64,000 bases of DNA. Source: Oncomelania hupensis (Eukaryota; Mollusca; Gastropoda; Littorinimorpha; Pomatiopsidae). The notes under the pieces were generated by a model. The model ran no database searches. It worked only from the letters and a program-made list of their open reading frames with translations, and was not told the origin of the DNA. Positions 37,401-47,954 of this stretch are shown one piece after another. The stretch's first letter is position 1. Each line of letters opens with the position of its first letter. Where the stretch lies: the NCBI GenBank assembly GCA_036898135.1, contig CM072526.1:5906724-5970723 (forward strand), written 5' to 3'. Position numbers and translations under genes: made by a program.

Positions 37401-38703
37401 CATCTGCGGTGCCACAATGACTTTCGAGTTAGGTGATTGGTTAGGTCTTAGGATAGGATCGCAGCCCAAACTACAAAATTCATTCCATATCATCATACTA
37501 CTACCTCTCTCTCCACACAAAGAAAATCCCCTTACAGGTTGCAGAACAACTTTGAAAAAAAATCTCTGAAGTTTGGCCGGGGCCTAGGAGCCGAGGCCCC
37601 TGTGGGGTCCTGGGGCAAAGCCCTGGTGGGGGGGTTCAGTGTGGCGAAGCCCCCCGAAGGAAAAGAAAAATGGCACTTTTTAAGGCATTTTGTTGTATTT
37701 CCTGGATGGAAATACTGGAATATGTATAGCTATGTTTTTGGGGAAAAAAAAAGGTTTTTTTTAGTATTGAACAGGTAAAAAAAAAGTGCAAATTGCCTTT
37801 CCATTTGTTCTGGATGTTGCTTTCATTAAATGTCTCGCCACGATTGACAATTCTAGAAGCACACGACATTTTGAAAAAAAATTTAATGAAGCGTGTTCAT
37901 CACAGAAGAAGCGGCTTAGTCTAACGCACAAAATTTCAATCACAGTTCTACAATGTCTTCGTTGATGTTCACAGACTTAGCACATAGACTAAAAGAGAAA
38001 CTCAAGAGAATAGCAAAAGCGGGCGGCGCACCTTTCTTTCAGTAGGTCAACAATACGCGAGAAATGTACAGCATAAGAGGCGCCCACTAAAGTTGTAGCC
38101 TAAAACAGGGAAGTAGTATTAGCGGGCGGCGCACCTCTCTGTCAATAAGACGACATAAAAATGTGGATCGGTACTTGGAAAAAAAAATTCTCTGGATTTT
38201 TTCTCTCGGAATTTTATTTTTCTATCGGAATTTTTTTAAATTCTTACTCGGAAAATCGCGGATCTGCGGAGAGTTCTGCAGCCTGCCCTTAAAATAAATA
38301 AAACAACACAGTATAACAAAAAATGAAAATACCGGAGTGACACTAAAATCCTAATGAACACATTTACACACATTTAAATAAATGGTACTGTTTAATTATA
38401 TACATGTATTCAACACTCATCATTACTTCACCTTTTGTGTTGCAGGTTTCTCATGGCTGCTTGTACATGCTGACAGTCATATTTCAGTTGATCCACTCTC
38501 ATTTTAGCGTTGGCTCGTCGTGTCACCGGCTCCTTGTTGACAAGGATTTCCAGCCTCTCGCAGTTGCTGATAACATGATCTAGCTGTGCTTGAATTTCGT
38601 TCTCCACCAAATGGGCAGCATCTTCTGTCGCCCTTTCCAACCGACCCAGTTCTCTCCCAACGTCCTGAATAATCTTGTTTGTCTGATGATATAACGCCTC
38701 CAT
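28050..38703 (-). CDS. GOSR2: Golgi SNAP receptor complex member 2 (membrin)
   Basis: Qb-SNARE for ER-to-Golgi and intra-Golgi vesicle fusion. There are two coding exons, 38703-38432 and 28425-28050, joining in phase at a split Arg codon (AG|A) with donor GTGAAG and acceptor TTTCAG. The result is 215 aa, against 212 in the human protein as I remember it. The N-terminal helical part includes HLVENEIQAQLD and RVDQLKYDCQHVQ. Exon 2 carries LLSRTFTTND, the SNARE motif with the zero-layer Gln at about residue 157 (NLRGQGSTLKG), the conserved MANTLGLSGTVMRLIE, and a C-terminal membrane anchor at residues 194-213. All key residues are present, so it looks functional. The single 10-kb intron is packed with repeats. 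It is head-to-head with PDCL3. An acceptor-like ttcag just before the ATG hints at a further 5' UTR exon. Confidence 0.95.
28436..28520. repeat. (AAT)n microsatellite abutting the GOSR2 exon 2 acceptor
   Basis: Interrupted AAT repeat. On the GOSR2 strand it reads (ATT)n directly upstream of aatttcag, so it supplies the tract in front of the 3' splice site. Confidence 0.93.
28529..28606 (+). repeat. Partial copy of PDCL3 exon 1 and intron 1
   Basis: atgcaggtaaggcactctcc is identical to the start codon, second codon and splice donor of PDCL3 at 39191. Similarity continues through attttgca, aatggct and tttgtagt. It lies in GOSR2 intron 1, 180 bp from exon 2. Confidence 0.75.
28840..29775 (+). 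pseudogene. L2/CR1/Jockey-like LINE, decayed 3' RT fragment
   Basis: Frameshifted but readable: VKILGVTLDKTLS, RIATIHKYL, SHLDYCNSLL, HLQRIQKQLC and LAPTYLSDSLSL are the thumb and C-terminal RT landmarks of this non-LTR group, followed by tatgcgctcattataa and an (ATT)n tail at 29758-29770. The element is 5'-truncated, on the plus strand inside GOSR2 intron 1. The exact clade is uncertain. Confidence 0.85.
29866..36735. repeat. 6.9-kb minisatellite of 48/51-bp units in GOSR2 intron 1
   Basis: About 140 tandem units of 48 bp (caacttcacatagatctgcc ... cttgtcccaataa) or 51 bp (one extra caa). Variable positions: gtcaca or gtccca, aacaac or aactac, and cctcacaac, cctaacaac or cctcataac. Each unit usually has one BglII site (agatct). 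Both unit lengths are multiples of three, so frames stay open over long runs on the minus strand (16-residue repeat TSFDCCEADLCEVVIG or GQVLIVVRQIYVKLLL). The cctaac variants put a TAG stop in the first frame. Higher-order duplication is visible: the variant order at 33619-34140 recurs at about 34417-34887 with an offset near 747 bp. Confidence 0.97.
36773..37338. mobile_element. PIF/Harbinger-like non-autonomous element
   Basis: The termini are inverted repeats beginning ggccacacCaaaaaaaagtc on the left and ending gacttttttgtgtgtggcc on the right. Both sides are flanked by TTA (36770-36772 and 37339-37341), the target duplication preferred by PIF/Harbinger elements. The 566-bp interior has a C-run (36869-36888) and no transposase. 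It lies in GOSR2 intron 1, directly after the minisatellite and before an RTE fragment. Confidence 0.7.
37342..37460 (+). pseudogene. RTE LINE 3' fragment
   Basis: Contains agggttgctgaagacagaga and gatggagtatgctggttaaa followed by gatcatctgcggtgcca, matching the 3' end of the RTE element at 23585-23640. Only the 3' end is present. Confidence 0.85.
37461..38431. other. GOSR2 intron remainder, unassigned repeats
   Basis: Includes a GC-rich patch (gtttggccggggcctaggag to ggcgaagccccccgaagg, 37569-37660) similar in style to 53160-53195, and a twice-occurring gcgggcggcgcacct (38019 and 38123). No coding. Confidence 0.5.
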
Positions 38704-39190
38704 TTCACCTGAACAAATCAGTTAAATCACAGAATATGTTTGGGTAAAAGTATCGAAAAAGTCGGCGAAATCTGCTACCAACCAAAAACAGCAGACGTGT
38801 TCTTCCCGTGATGGGATGTGAACTCAAGGGAGATTACTACATTGTTATCTAGAAACGTCATCGAATCAATCGAATTCTGCAATATTATTCCAGAAATAAA
38901 ACAATGCAGTCTTCTTTTAAAGCTTTTTTTTTTTTTAAAGCTTAGTATGAGTCTTCAAACTCTGTTTCTAGTTTTGTGTATTTTACAGGGGCATTAATAT
39001 TGTTTTCGTAGTCAGCTGTTATTTTTAGCTGTTTGACGCGACATACCCAGCCAAAATAAAAAAATAATTTCCAAATATGGAAACGGGGCACCACTCATGA
39101 CGTCATGCAGAAGTAAGGCAGTTCCGGTAGAAAAAGGTGGGCATCGAAGAAGACGTGCTTAGTTGATCAGTTTTGTTTTAACCGTCAAAA
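38704..39190. promoter_or_regulatory. Shared GOSR2/PDCL3 bidirectional promoter region
   Basis: 487 bp separate the two start codons. Visible motifs: a palindromic CRE, TGACGTCA (39098-39105); a perfect CArG box, CCAAATATGG (39071-39080); and an ETS-type core gttccggta (39121-39129, ACCGGAAC on the minus strand). All three lie within 120 bp of the PDCL3 ATG. No TATA box is evident for either gene, as expected for a housekeeping pair. Confidence 0.6.
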
Positions 39191-40787
39191 ATGCAGGTAA
39201 GGCACTCTCCTAATATGCCCCTGATTGTGTTTTGCATAAAATGGCTATTTGTAGTTAATTCTTAGTTTTCCCACTGCAGAGTTATTGTGAAATTAAACTT
39301 GCTTTTGATCGTGGTTCGATGATTGTTCAGTGCGAGTGTTGAGATTCTCGCTGGGTTCACTACCCAAATGTAATTAATTTATTTAATCTATAGAATCACC
39401 TAATGCTGGATCAGTTACATTGAAGTGTTTTTACTTTCCTTCCTGCCATTTTCTTATTACCATTTTAGTACCTTACCTCGTATGGCTTATGCTTAAGGAG
39501 ATTTTAATGATTCACACCTAGGCCTGTACTTATTAACTTCTTTATAGTTATAAATAATTTTTTCATGTATTACTACTACTAGGCTATAGAACGAAATTGA
39601 GTGAAACACTCAAATAGGAGATATATTTAACATTACATCTTATTATTAGTTGCTATTTTGAAATAAATATTTCTAAATTTCAACCTGATGATTGAGGCCG
39701 TCTAATGCCAATGGATGAAGATGAAGTGAACTTTCCTAGTGCTATTTTTCCTTTTTAACAATTTATATTATTGATGAGTCTCTAGCCTTTATGAGTTAAT
39801 ATCTTTGTTGGATTAAATTTATTATTTTAATTTACAGGACCAAAATGCAGACACTGAGTGGAATGATGCTTTGCGTCGCCATGGAATCATTCCACAGAAA
39901 GATAAAGAAGTCACAGAGGATGACATCATCAATTTGGTGGAACAGACCGTGCAGCAGAAAAATACAGGTAAACAGTTAATCTTATTGATTTGGACCAGCA
40001 TTCCCAGAGATCTTGAAATCTTCTTCTTGGTTGAACGAAGCCTCGAAGGCCCACAATGTATCAATTATTTATTTATTTATTTTTTTAGGGGAAGGGTTAT
40101 GGAGGGGGAGAAGATTTATGGGTGTCAGTTTTACTTTGCACTTATTTGAAGTCTTGTACAAGTTGTAGTTGTACATATGCATGGATACAAATGTCATACC
40201 TGTCAAGGGGTTTTCGGGTTGTGGTGTAGCAATTTAACAGAAAAACCATAGCAAATGGAGGTTTGGTGTAGCACTAATGTGAATCACGCGATTCGCAACA
40301 AAACTGGAAACTTCTGCATCCAATATAAACACACACATCCAATGTGTTTACAAATTTATTGTAAAATCTTGTTAATGCACAACACTTTAGCTACTACCAT
40401 TATCATTATAAACATTTTCATGTACGTTTTTCAAAATAAAAGTGAAAATGCAAAAAAAAAATAACATACAGACAGAAAATAAGCTAGGCAATCATAAAAA
40501 AACCCAAAAAAACCAAGGGAGACAAAGACTGATCGTAGACTGAAGTTCTGAAAGAACACGTGTTGCGGAAGTGCGGTGCTTTTACTAAGTGTTTTTAAAC
40601 CAGACTCGACCGGAACAGACTACTTTCGCGCGAAAACCTTCTTGGTTAAAAAATATTATCGTCACTTTTGAAAAATTGCGTAGCAGCTTTGTGATACGCC
40701 GTAGCAATTGGAAAATGTTTAAAATGCGTAGCGCTATGCAAAAATCCGTAGCACTTGACAGGTATGAAATGTGTATGCATGTTTGTT

Positions 40788-40851
<64 letters not shown>

Positions 40852-41829
40852 CTTGTTTTATTCCTCTTTAACAAAAAAAAAAGATAATAAAAAAGAAGCA
40901 AAATACAGAATATCATTATTAGTATAGTGTTAGTAGATTGTTTTATAAGATTCTTCTAGATTGTTTTATAAGGTTCTTCTAGATTGTTTTATAAGATTCT
41001 TCTCCATCGAAATGCTTCAACAGGAAAAAGTCTGGATGAAATGACACTGCAAGAACTGGATGAAAATGAAGACGACATCGATGAAGAAGAGGAGAGACTC
41101 TTTGAAGAATACCGGTATGAGACTTGTTGTCTAGGAAATCCAATTTTAAAAATAAATAAATAAACTAAAAGTAAAAGAAATAAAATAAAATGAGTAATAA
41201 AAGAATGAAAGAAAACAAACAAAACTTTCCGGCGCCTTCCATTTCATCCATTGGAGCTGATCATGTTCTTGCGTTCATACAGTTTAAACTTTTATTAATA
41301 TCCACCCATCAATCTAAAATTTTGTTTACAAACAGGTTGTCTAAAGGCGAGATGAGTGTTCACACTATTGTTGGGGCCATCTGAGCCATCTTTCAAGCCA
41401 ATTAGTTCTGTGCATAGGGTGGAACTGACAGGTTTGCCTCCTGTACAAATGTAGCTAGATATTGGTTGACTTAGCTATGTATCTCTTCACCCTTGTTTAC
41501 ACCTCACACCTACATTAGGGTAGAACCTTGACAGGGTTATCTAGGGAGGTCTGGTAGCACAGTGGATAGAGAGCTGGTTTCAAATGCCCAAGGTAGCGAG
41601 TTCCAACCCCGTGTGGGAACGAACTTACGTGATTTGGGTCTGAGACTTTTCAGGACACCGAGGGTTTTCTCCAGATACTCCGGTTTCCACCATCCCTTCA
41701 AAAATGGTATTAAACGAAGTCAATCTAACATTTCAAAACTTACAATGTATTTCTATTTCGCCTTCTTTAATAGTGATCTCTTCACATCGCCATGCTTTTG
41801 AGTTCAATGGAAGATAAAGTATTTCATAG

Positions 41830-41868
<39 letters not shown>

Positions 41869-44800
41869 TCACATTTTGTTGATGATGGTGGTAATGATGA
41901 TGATGATGTAGTATTGATGATGATGGTACTGATGATGATAATGACGATGATAGAAATGATGATGATGAAGGCATTTTGTTGTTACTGTTGATGATAAGGC
42001 TTGTACTGTTGTTTGTACAGGCGGAAGCGCATGGTGGAGATGCAGGCCAAGCACAATCGGGCCAGGTTTGGTTCCGTGCAGGAGATCACCAAGGTGGACT
42101 GGGTTCAGGAGGTCAACAAGGCTGGTGAAGGGGTGTGGGTGGTCATCCACGTCTACAAACAAGGGTCAGTCTGCGTGTTTACCAGCTCATAGAGATGCTG
42201 TAGTTCTTAGACTAGGGAATTCAGTGAGCAGAACAATAATAATGATAATGATACAGGATGTTATTACACACTTTTTCTTCAATCAAACTCAGATCACGGC
42301 AATCTGCACAGATGGCTAGTACAGAAGGTGGAAGAGAAATCAAGGTTTATGTTTAAAATGTAGATCGATTGTATCCATTACCATTATTGAAGGGAGGGAG
42401 GAAACCGAGTACCTGAAAAAAAACCTTGATGAAAAGTCTAGTACCTAATTTTCCTTTGTTTTGTGGACACTTTATTGTCCCTTTTTATCAAGAAATTCTG
42501 GGCCCCCTCTTATGGGGTAGGCGTAGTCGCAGCCTGTGGCACACCCAAACTCAACCTACCCAAAATTATTAGTGTTGTTTTTTTTTCTTCCCATTTTGCT
42601 GGGAGAGCAAACCGGAGTACCTGGAGAAAACTTCAGAGACATTGCCTGAGTGGAAAGTAAATAATATCGGGAGAAAACTTCAGAGACATTGCCTGAGTGG
42701 AAAGTAAATAATATCGGGAGAAAACTTCAGAGACATTGCCTGAGTGGAAAGTAAATAATATTGGGAGAAAACTTCAGAGACATTGCCTGAGTGGAAAGTA
42801 AATAATATTGGGAGAAACACAACGTTCAGAGGAGGTATTGATCACACACCTTTGAAGCGCCATTGGTTTCTAACCTGTGGATCAGGCAAGTTAGTCCCAG
42901 CCACAGCGCTCACTTAGTTACGTAGGTTGGGCCCATGCCAAGTTGAAACCCACAACCTTAGGAATAGGAAATCAGCCCACTATCAACAGCGCTACCAGGG
43001 CAACCCTGACAACAATTTGTATTGTAATGATGAAGGCCTATAGAGCATTGGCACCTTGAATGGCTGTAATGTGTGCATTATAAATCACTGTATTATTATT
43101 TGTTATTTTGATTACTGTTATTATTATTTACCAAAAAGGCGCCTTTTATACACACACCTTGTCAAGTTGATGGGTTATTGTTTTATACTATTACAAGATG
43201 CTGTCAATGTGGTGAGGGTGAGCATTTTGCAAGACCAGCCATCAGGCTGGTGGTAATACTAACAGTTAGGTGACAACAACCACAACTAAAAAGTCTTACA
43301 CTGAAAGCAAGACAGAAGTTCTACTTCTGAAAATTTCCCACTAGTATGGCCCGTAAATAATAATAAATGTTGATGATGATCATAATGATAATGATGATGA
43401 CAATGATGAAATTCATTAATGATAAACTGATTAATTCTGCTCTGTCGGTGCATTTCGCAGAAACTTGAAAACACATTTCTTCTCTTCTTGCTAATCTGGA
43501 TGTATAATTATCTGATCTCATCCCAATTTCATAAGTCACTGCGTGAAAGTTTTGCATAAATGTTAATTGACTGGTCTGCCTGCTAGAATGTGTTGAGTGA
43601 TAGTGAAGAAGTTAAAATGTTAAGTTATTATGTATGCACCCTTCCCGCCACTGTCTGTGTGTATGTATGTGTGTGTGTGTGTGTTTATCCACATCCCTCC
43701 CACCAGCGCTGCGATCATGCCCGTCGGCGTGGAGATATTTACGCGCTTTATAAATTATTCATTCATTCATTCATTCATTAATGAAATAATGACAAGTGAA
43801 TAAATAAATAAATAAGGGAATATTGTTAACATTTTAAAGAATTTCAGATTAAATTGGTGTGCAGCATTCCCCTGTGCAGCTTGATTAACCAGTACTTATC
43901 CACCTTGGCTCAGAAGTTTCCAGAAACCAAATTCCTTAAGAGCATCGCCTCCGTGTGTATTCCCAACTACCCTGACAAGAACCTGCCTACCATCTTTGTC
44001 TACTTTGAGAACGACATGAAGAAACAGTTTGTTGGCCCGTTCGCCGTCGGTGGAATGAATTTGAAGCAGGATGGTGAGTGGACGTCGGCTGTTAGTCATC
44101 AGTTTTAATGGCGACGCCATTTGCGATTCATGGTTTTGTGTCTTCATTAAATATGGGCAAATTTGCATTCTTTCCTTGCATGCCATCTTTTCCTCCATTT
44201 AAAAAAATTATATTAATGGTAACTGTAATTGTAAACAATTTAAATAAAGTTTAATATTGAGTGTGTCATACCTGTCAAGCTCTTGTGGACTCTTACCATA
44301 AGATTTTGCTTCCCATACCATAAGTTTGAACCAAATACCATAAGAAATGTTTGAACATTCATGGATTGTTACGTTCACGAACCTTAGCGAGATATATTTA
44401 TCTCACTAAGGTTCGTGAATATATAAAATGATTTGTTCACCACAATCTTAAAAAAACATAAGATCTTCACCTTATGCCGTAAGACTTGAAAATCGCCCAA
44501 ATTCCATAAGAATTATGTCAAAAGCTTCAGACTTGACAGGTATGCTGTGTACAGTGATACTGTAACAGGAAAAATAACTTGTCTACTTTCAGATTTGTCT
44601 GAACATGTTTTTTTTGTGTTGCCATTGGTCTGATTGATGTTCATAGCTCCAACGTGGAGATGATCTGTTGATCTTTGATTGTGTTACGATTGAGATGCTC
44701 TCGACAGATCCGATCATTTTATTTTGCAAAGCGTGCAATGATAGCGTGTATTTACTTTTGAATTGATTTTGTGTTGTTGCTAGCTTTGTATTATGTTGAT

Positions 44801-46452
44801 AATTGTCGTTGGTTGATATTATTGAGAATTTTCTGAAATTGTTTATTATCGACCCAAGCTTCCAGATAGATCTGGTAATAGCTAAGCGATTCTCCTAATA
44901 CAGTGGAACCTCTCACAACGACCCCCATCTATAACGACTCCCCCGCTACAACGACCCATTTTATTTTAACCGATGTATTTCCTTATATTGCTGTCATCAG
45001 TATAGCGACTCCCTCGCTATAACGTCTAACGACCGATCTTTGCAGACCGTATAGCGACTTTCTCGGCATGACTGCACAATAAAAACTGTCTACGATCTTG
45101 TTCAGCACAGTCAGACAGGTACCTATATGTGACATGCCAGCCGATAAAGTAATCTTCTATACGTTTGACGTCATCTTGTAACGTCACATTCTAGATTCTA
45201 CTCGTTTGGGGTTTGCATTTCACTTTATTCACATCACGAGCGCGGCACTGAGAAGAAGCAAAGAAAGCGTGATGGGATGATGGAGTCTACAAAGAAAAGA
45301 AAATTTGTATCTCTAGAAGATCGAGTTAATGTTGTAAACAGACACAAAAAAGGAGAGACTGCCATTGCGATCGCAAAGAGTCTTAAAGTTGGAAAAACAC
45401 AAATTCAAGGAATTATCCGAGACAAAGATGACATTCTTAAAAGGTGGGAAAGTGGTGATAGTGCCGATCGTACGCGATCAAAACTGAGGAAGACAACATA
45501 CTCGGAAGTAAATGAGAAAGTTTGGGATTGGTTTCTGGATGCTAGAAGAAAGAATATTCCGATCACTGGCAAATTGATTCAAGAAAAGGCCATTATGCTC
45601 TCTGTAAAGACCCCTCTCTATAAAGACCCCTCTCTATAAAGACCGATTTTTGTCAACATTTTCAAGGTCGTTGTAGAGAGGTTCCACTGTATAATGACGT
45701 AAAACGGTGCATAGTTCCGGTGATGAATTTTATTTTGATCGGGTGTTATTGCGTCATGCTGGAATGATCGAAGTTTTTCTCGATTGCAGAGAGGCTATAT
45801 AAGTAATGCACTGTCTGCTTGTAGCCTACAAGGCTGATGATGATTTTTTATGCTGATCTTTGAAATGATTTTCGGAAAGCGATCTTGTATGTAGAGTTGT
45901 TGATGTCTGCTGAATAATGTTGGGAAACTTTATACGACGGCTCCAGCCTTGTTGCTGATTGAACAGACTGCGTGGATAAACGAATTCTAGTTGCACTTAT
46001 CAAGATTCAAGCATTGGAGCTGAATCGACAATTGATAAATAACCGTGCAACAGATTGTGCTTAATTTGAGATGACGCAGAATGCAAGGTGGTTTTGAAGT
46101 TTTGTAATGTATTGATCAGTCTTTCAGTTTCATTATAGTGTCATTTGTTTGTATGACGAGTGCGTTAGCTGTTATAGAAAAGAGAATATATATGTATGCG
46201 TTTGTGTATTTTGTTTGTGCAGATGTCTCCATGCATGCGTGTCAGTTTCCTCTCTATGTAGCCAGTGTTACATTCTAAATTCTCTGTGCACTTTTTTCTT
46301 TTTTGGTTTTAGAGCTGGAATGGATGCTGAGTCAGGCAGGAGCTTTCAAGACAGAGATGGAACAACCAGAGAAAAAGGAAATTCGGGACGTCATGATGTC
46401 TTCTATACGAGACAGTGCCATCAACAAAAATGATAGTGACAGTGACGAATGA
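39191..46452 (+). CDS. PDCL3: Phosducin-like protein 3 (VIAF)
   Basis: Cytosolic co-chaperone of the phosducin-like II family, associated with CCT-dependent folding of actin and tubulin. Six exons were read by eye: 39191-39196 (ATGCAG only), 39838-39967, 41024-41114, 42021-42164, 43865-44073 and 46313-46452. All introns are GT-AG and all phases agree, giving 720 nt and 239 aa, the length I recall for human PDCL3. Exon 2 gives [17 protein letters not shown]; exon 3 gives [20 protein letters not shown]; exons 4-5 form the thioredoxin-like fold ([48 protein letters not shown]). The C-terminus is acidic (NDSDSDE). A shadow acceptor lies 17 bp upstream of exon 5, but the reading frame selects 43865. 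The introns carry two MITEs, SINEs and a Tigger-like element; none breaks coding. Confidence 0.96.
40195..40766. mobile_element. MITE with CATACCTGTCAAG ends, PDCL3 intron 2
   Basis: Left end CATACCTGTCAAG and right end CTTGACAGGTATG, flanked by the 6-bp direct repeat aaatgt (40189-40194 and 40767-40772). 572 bp with no coding. Confidence 0.85.
40791..40849. repeat. (AG)n microsatellite
   Basis: About 29 AG dinucleotides in PDCL3 intron 2, immediately after the MITE. It generates Glu-Arg or Leu-Ser frames that are not genes. Confidence 0.95.
41544..41715 (+). mobile_element. tRNA-derived SINE, PDCL3 intron 3
   Basis: A-box-like GGTAGCACAGTGGATAGAG (41553), B-box-like GCGAGTTCCAACCCC (41597), then gttttctccagatactccgg (41664), the body motif shared with the SINEs at 22366 and 42460. 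Confidence 0.8.
41828..41960. repeat. (ATT)n and (GAT)n simple repeats
   Basis: (ATT)n at 41828-41866 followed by imperfect GAT triplets, in PDCL3 intron 3. Confidence 0.9.
42460..43013 (-). mobile_element. tRNA-derived SINE with LINE-like tail, internally tandem-repeated
   Basis: On the minus strand: A-box-like GGTAGCGCTGTTGATAGTGG, B-box-like GGTTGTGGGTTTCAACTT, then ccaggtactccggtttgctc and a 3' tail cacaggctgcgactacgcc ... gggacaataaag that closely matches the RTE LINE 3' end at 23660-23742. Between head and body a 47-bp segment (acttcagagacattgcctga) is repeated about four times at 42621-42830. Confidence 0.82.
43705..43780 (+). mobile_element. LINE/SINE 3' tail fragment
   Basis: gatcatgcccgtcggcgtgg then tatttacgcgctttataaat and (ATTC)n. 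This is the usual 3' end of a non-LTR retroposon, in PDCL3 intron 4. Confidence 0.55.
44267..44544. mobile_element. MITE with CATACCTGTCAAG ends, PDCL3 intron 5
   Basis: Left CATACCTGTCAAG and right CTTGACAGGTATG. Flanks gtgtgt and ctgtgt suggest a 6-bp duplication with one change. A near-perfect hairpin lies in the centre (cacgaaccttagcgagata pairing with tatctcactaaggttcgtg, 44374-44417). Same termini as the 40195 element, but a different interior. Confidence 0.83.
44901..45689 (+). mobile_element. Tigger/pogo-like element, internally deleted, PDCL3 intron 5
   Basis: Inverted termini CAGTGGAACCTCTCACAACG and, at the right, cgttgtagagaggttccactg, flanked by TA on both sides (44899-44900 and 45690-45691), the target of Tc1/mariner-type elements. 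At 789 bp it is about a third of the length of an autonomous element. It holds only the N-terminus of a transposase. Confidence 0.9.
45277..45639 (+). CDS. Truncated Tigger-like transposase, DNA-binding part only
   Basis: Open frame of 120 aa. Residues ~9-55 form a CENP-B/psq-type helix-turn-helix ([18 protein letters not shown] ... [19 protein letters not shown]). Residues ~80-108 begin the second CENP-B-type helix-turn-helix ([31 protein letters not shown]). The frame then runs straight into the element's right terminal sequence ([11 protein letters not shown]), so the DDE catalytic domain has been removed by an internal deletion. The reading frame is intact up to the deletion. It could bind the element's ends without cutting them; expression is unknown. 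Autonomous Tigger transposases are several times longer. Confidence 0.85.
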   Translation: MMESTKKRKFVSLEDRVNVVNRHKKGETAIAIAKSLKVGKTQIQGIIRDKDDILKRWESGDSADRTRSKLRKTTYSEVNEKVWDWFLDARRKNIPITGKLIQEKAIMLSVKTPLYKDPSL

Positions 46453-47625
46453 TGTTGAATTTTAATACGTGAAAACAGTTGTGCTGACTGTGTCTGACTG
46501 GATGTGGTGGCTGAGTGCAGAATTTTCCATTGATGACTTGTCAGAATTCCCTGAAATCTTTCTCCTAAAGAGCACAATTCACTGAACATTTTCCCCAAGA
46601 AATCTGACTTGTCACAAGTCACTGAACATTTTCTCATTTTGACTAATATTAATGGGCTGAACAATTTCTTACGGCACCTGATAGATGAAGACCGAGGTCC
46701 AAACAAATCCATTCAGCAATTCTGAAAGTGTAGAATTTTCTTAACAATTGTGCACAATTTGTGGCTTTATGTGACTATGAGGATTTTGTGGATTTTGCTG
46801 AAGATGTGTAGTCTGGAGTGACCTGCTCTACACTTCTTTGTTCCCATTTGCTGCTTTGTGCAGATGTTTTTGTTTTTAAGTGTTGGATTTTTAAACGCAA
46901 AGAATTGCCTTTTGAGGCAAAGCACTGCAATGCCGTTTGATCCTGGATAAGTGTTGAACTTGCTTACCCTAATATTCCAGTTTGCGTGCTCAACTCTAAA
47001 AATGTTCCCTTTGCCTGCTTCATTGTGAACTTATTTGTCAGCTGAAATTGCTGCTGTGCAAATGTTATTTGTTGAAGGAAATATTGCTTGCTACTACTTC
47101 TATTTTACAACAGTATAATTAAATTGATATTGCGCACAAGTTATTTGTTGAAGAAAATATTGCTTGCAACTACTTCTAGTATACAAGTTACAACAATATA
47201 ATTAAATTGATATTTGTATCTGTATATATGGGTGAATGGGGCTGTTGTGTTGACATGAGGAAGAGAAAGAGGGGTTTGGAGGGTGGAAGGGTGGGGGGAG
47301 GGGGAGGAATGGGATCTCATTATTACCATCTATTGTACCGCAAACCTGCCCAAATTTTAACTGTGCAGCATTTTAATACACATTTCAATTTACTGGATAT
47401 ATTGATAGCTTTACCATTTAAGTCGATGCGCACATGTGCTCTAAACGTGTAAATGTTTGCGTGCATAATATTATAAGGCTTTGAGAATGAATTTCACAAA
47501 TAACTGTTCATTTTTTTAAACGATGTGCAGTCTGTGAAAAGAGCGATTGGGGGAACAGTTTAAAACTGCAAAAATATTATCCACAAGTTGCATTTATCTC
47601 AATAAATATGTTTGTCTTTAAAAAT
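46453..47625 (+). other. PDCL3 3' untranslated region
   Basis: AT-rich and non-coding after the TGA at 46450-46452. The best polyadenylation signal is AATAAA at 47601-47606. Contains a local near-duplication (tgttgaaggaaatattgctt at 47071 and a variant at 47146). Confidence 0.55.
47601..47606 (+). terminator. PDCL3 polyadenylation signal
   Basis: AATAAA about 1.15 kb after the stop codon, followed by a T-rich stretch (tgtttgtctttaa). No better signal was seen closer to the stop. Confidence 0.5.
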
Positions 47626-47954
47626 TAGTTCTTGTTATTGTTTATAATCTTATAATCAAACATACATTTACACACTGATCCTACTGAAATAATAAGGTTA
47701 ATATAACTTTTGTGGCTATTGGGCTTTAGTATGGTTACACAGGATGTGGGCCCTAAAGGCCAAAGGGTCACTTGAGAGCCTATACCTACACACAGCCTAT
47801 GCTTGTTAGATCTCTGACACTTGGCTTGTGTCAAGGTGACCTGTTTAGTGGAAACTTGCCCATTGAAAGAAAACATTGAAATAACCTAAATGTAAAAGAC
47901 TAATAATAATAATTGTATAAAAATTTAAAAAAAAAAAAGAACAATACAAAACAA

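Noticed and set aside
43321..43557. Ile/His-rich frames at microsatellites (also 5212, 41869 and 63302)
   Set aside because: Translations of GAT, AAT or ATG triplet repeats.
43848..43864. Alternative PDCL3 exon 5 acceptor at atttcag (43847)
   Set aside because: Its use adds 17 bp and breaks the frame. The acceptor at 43864 restores the conserved G-I-P-L-C junction.
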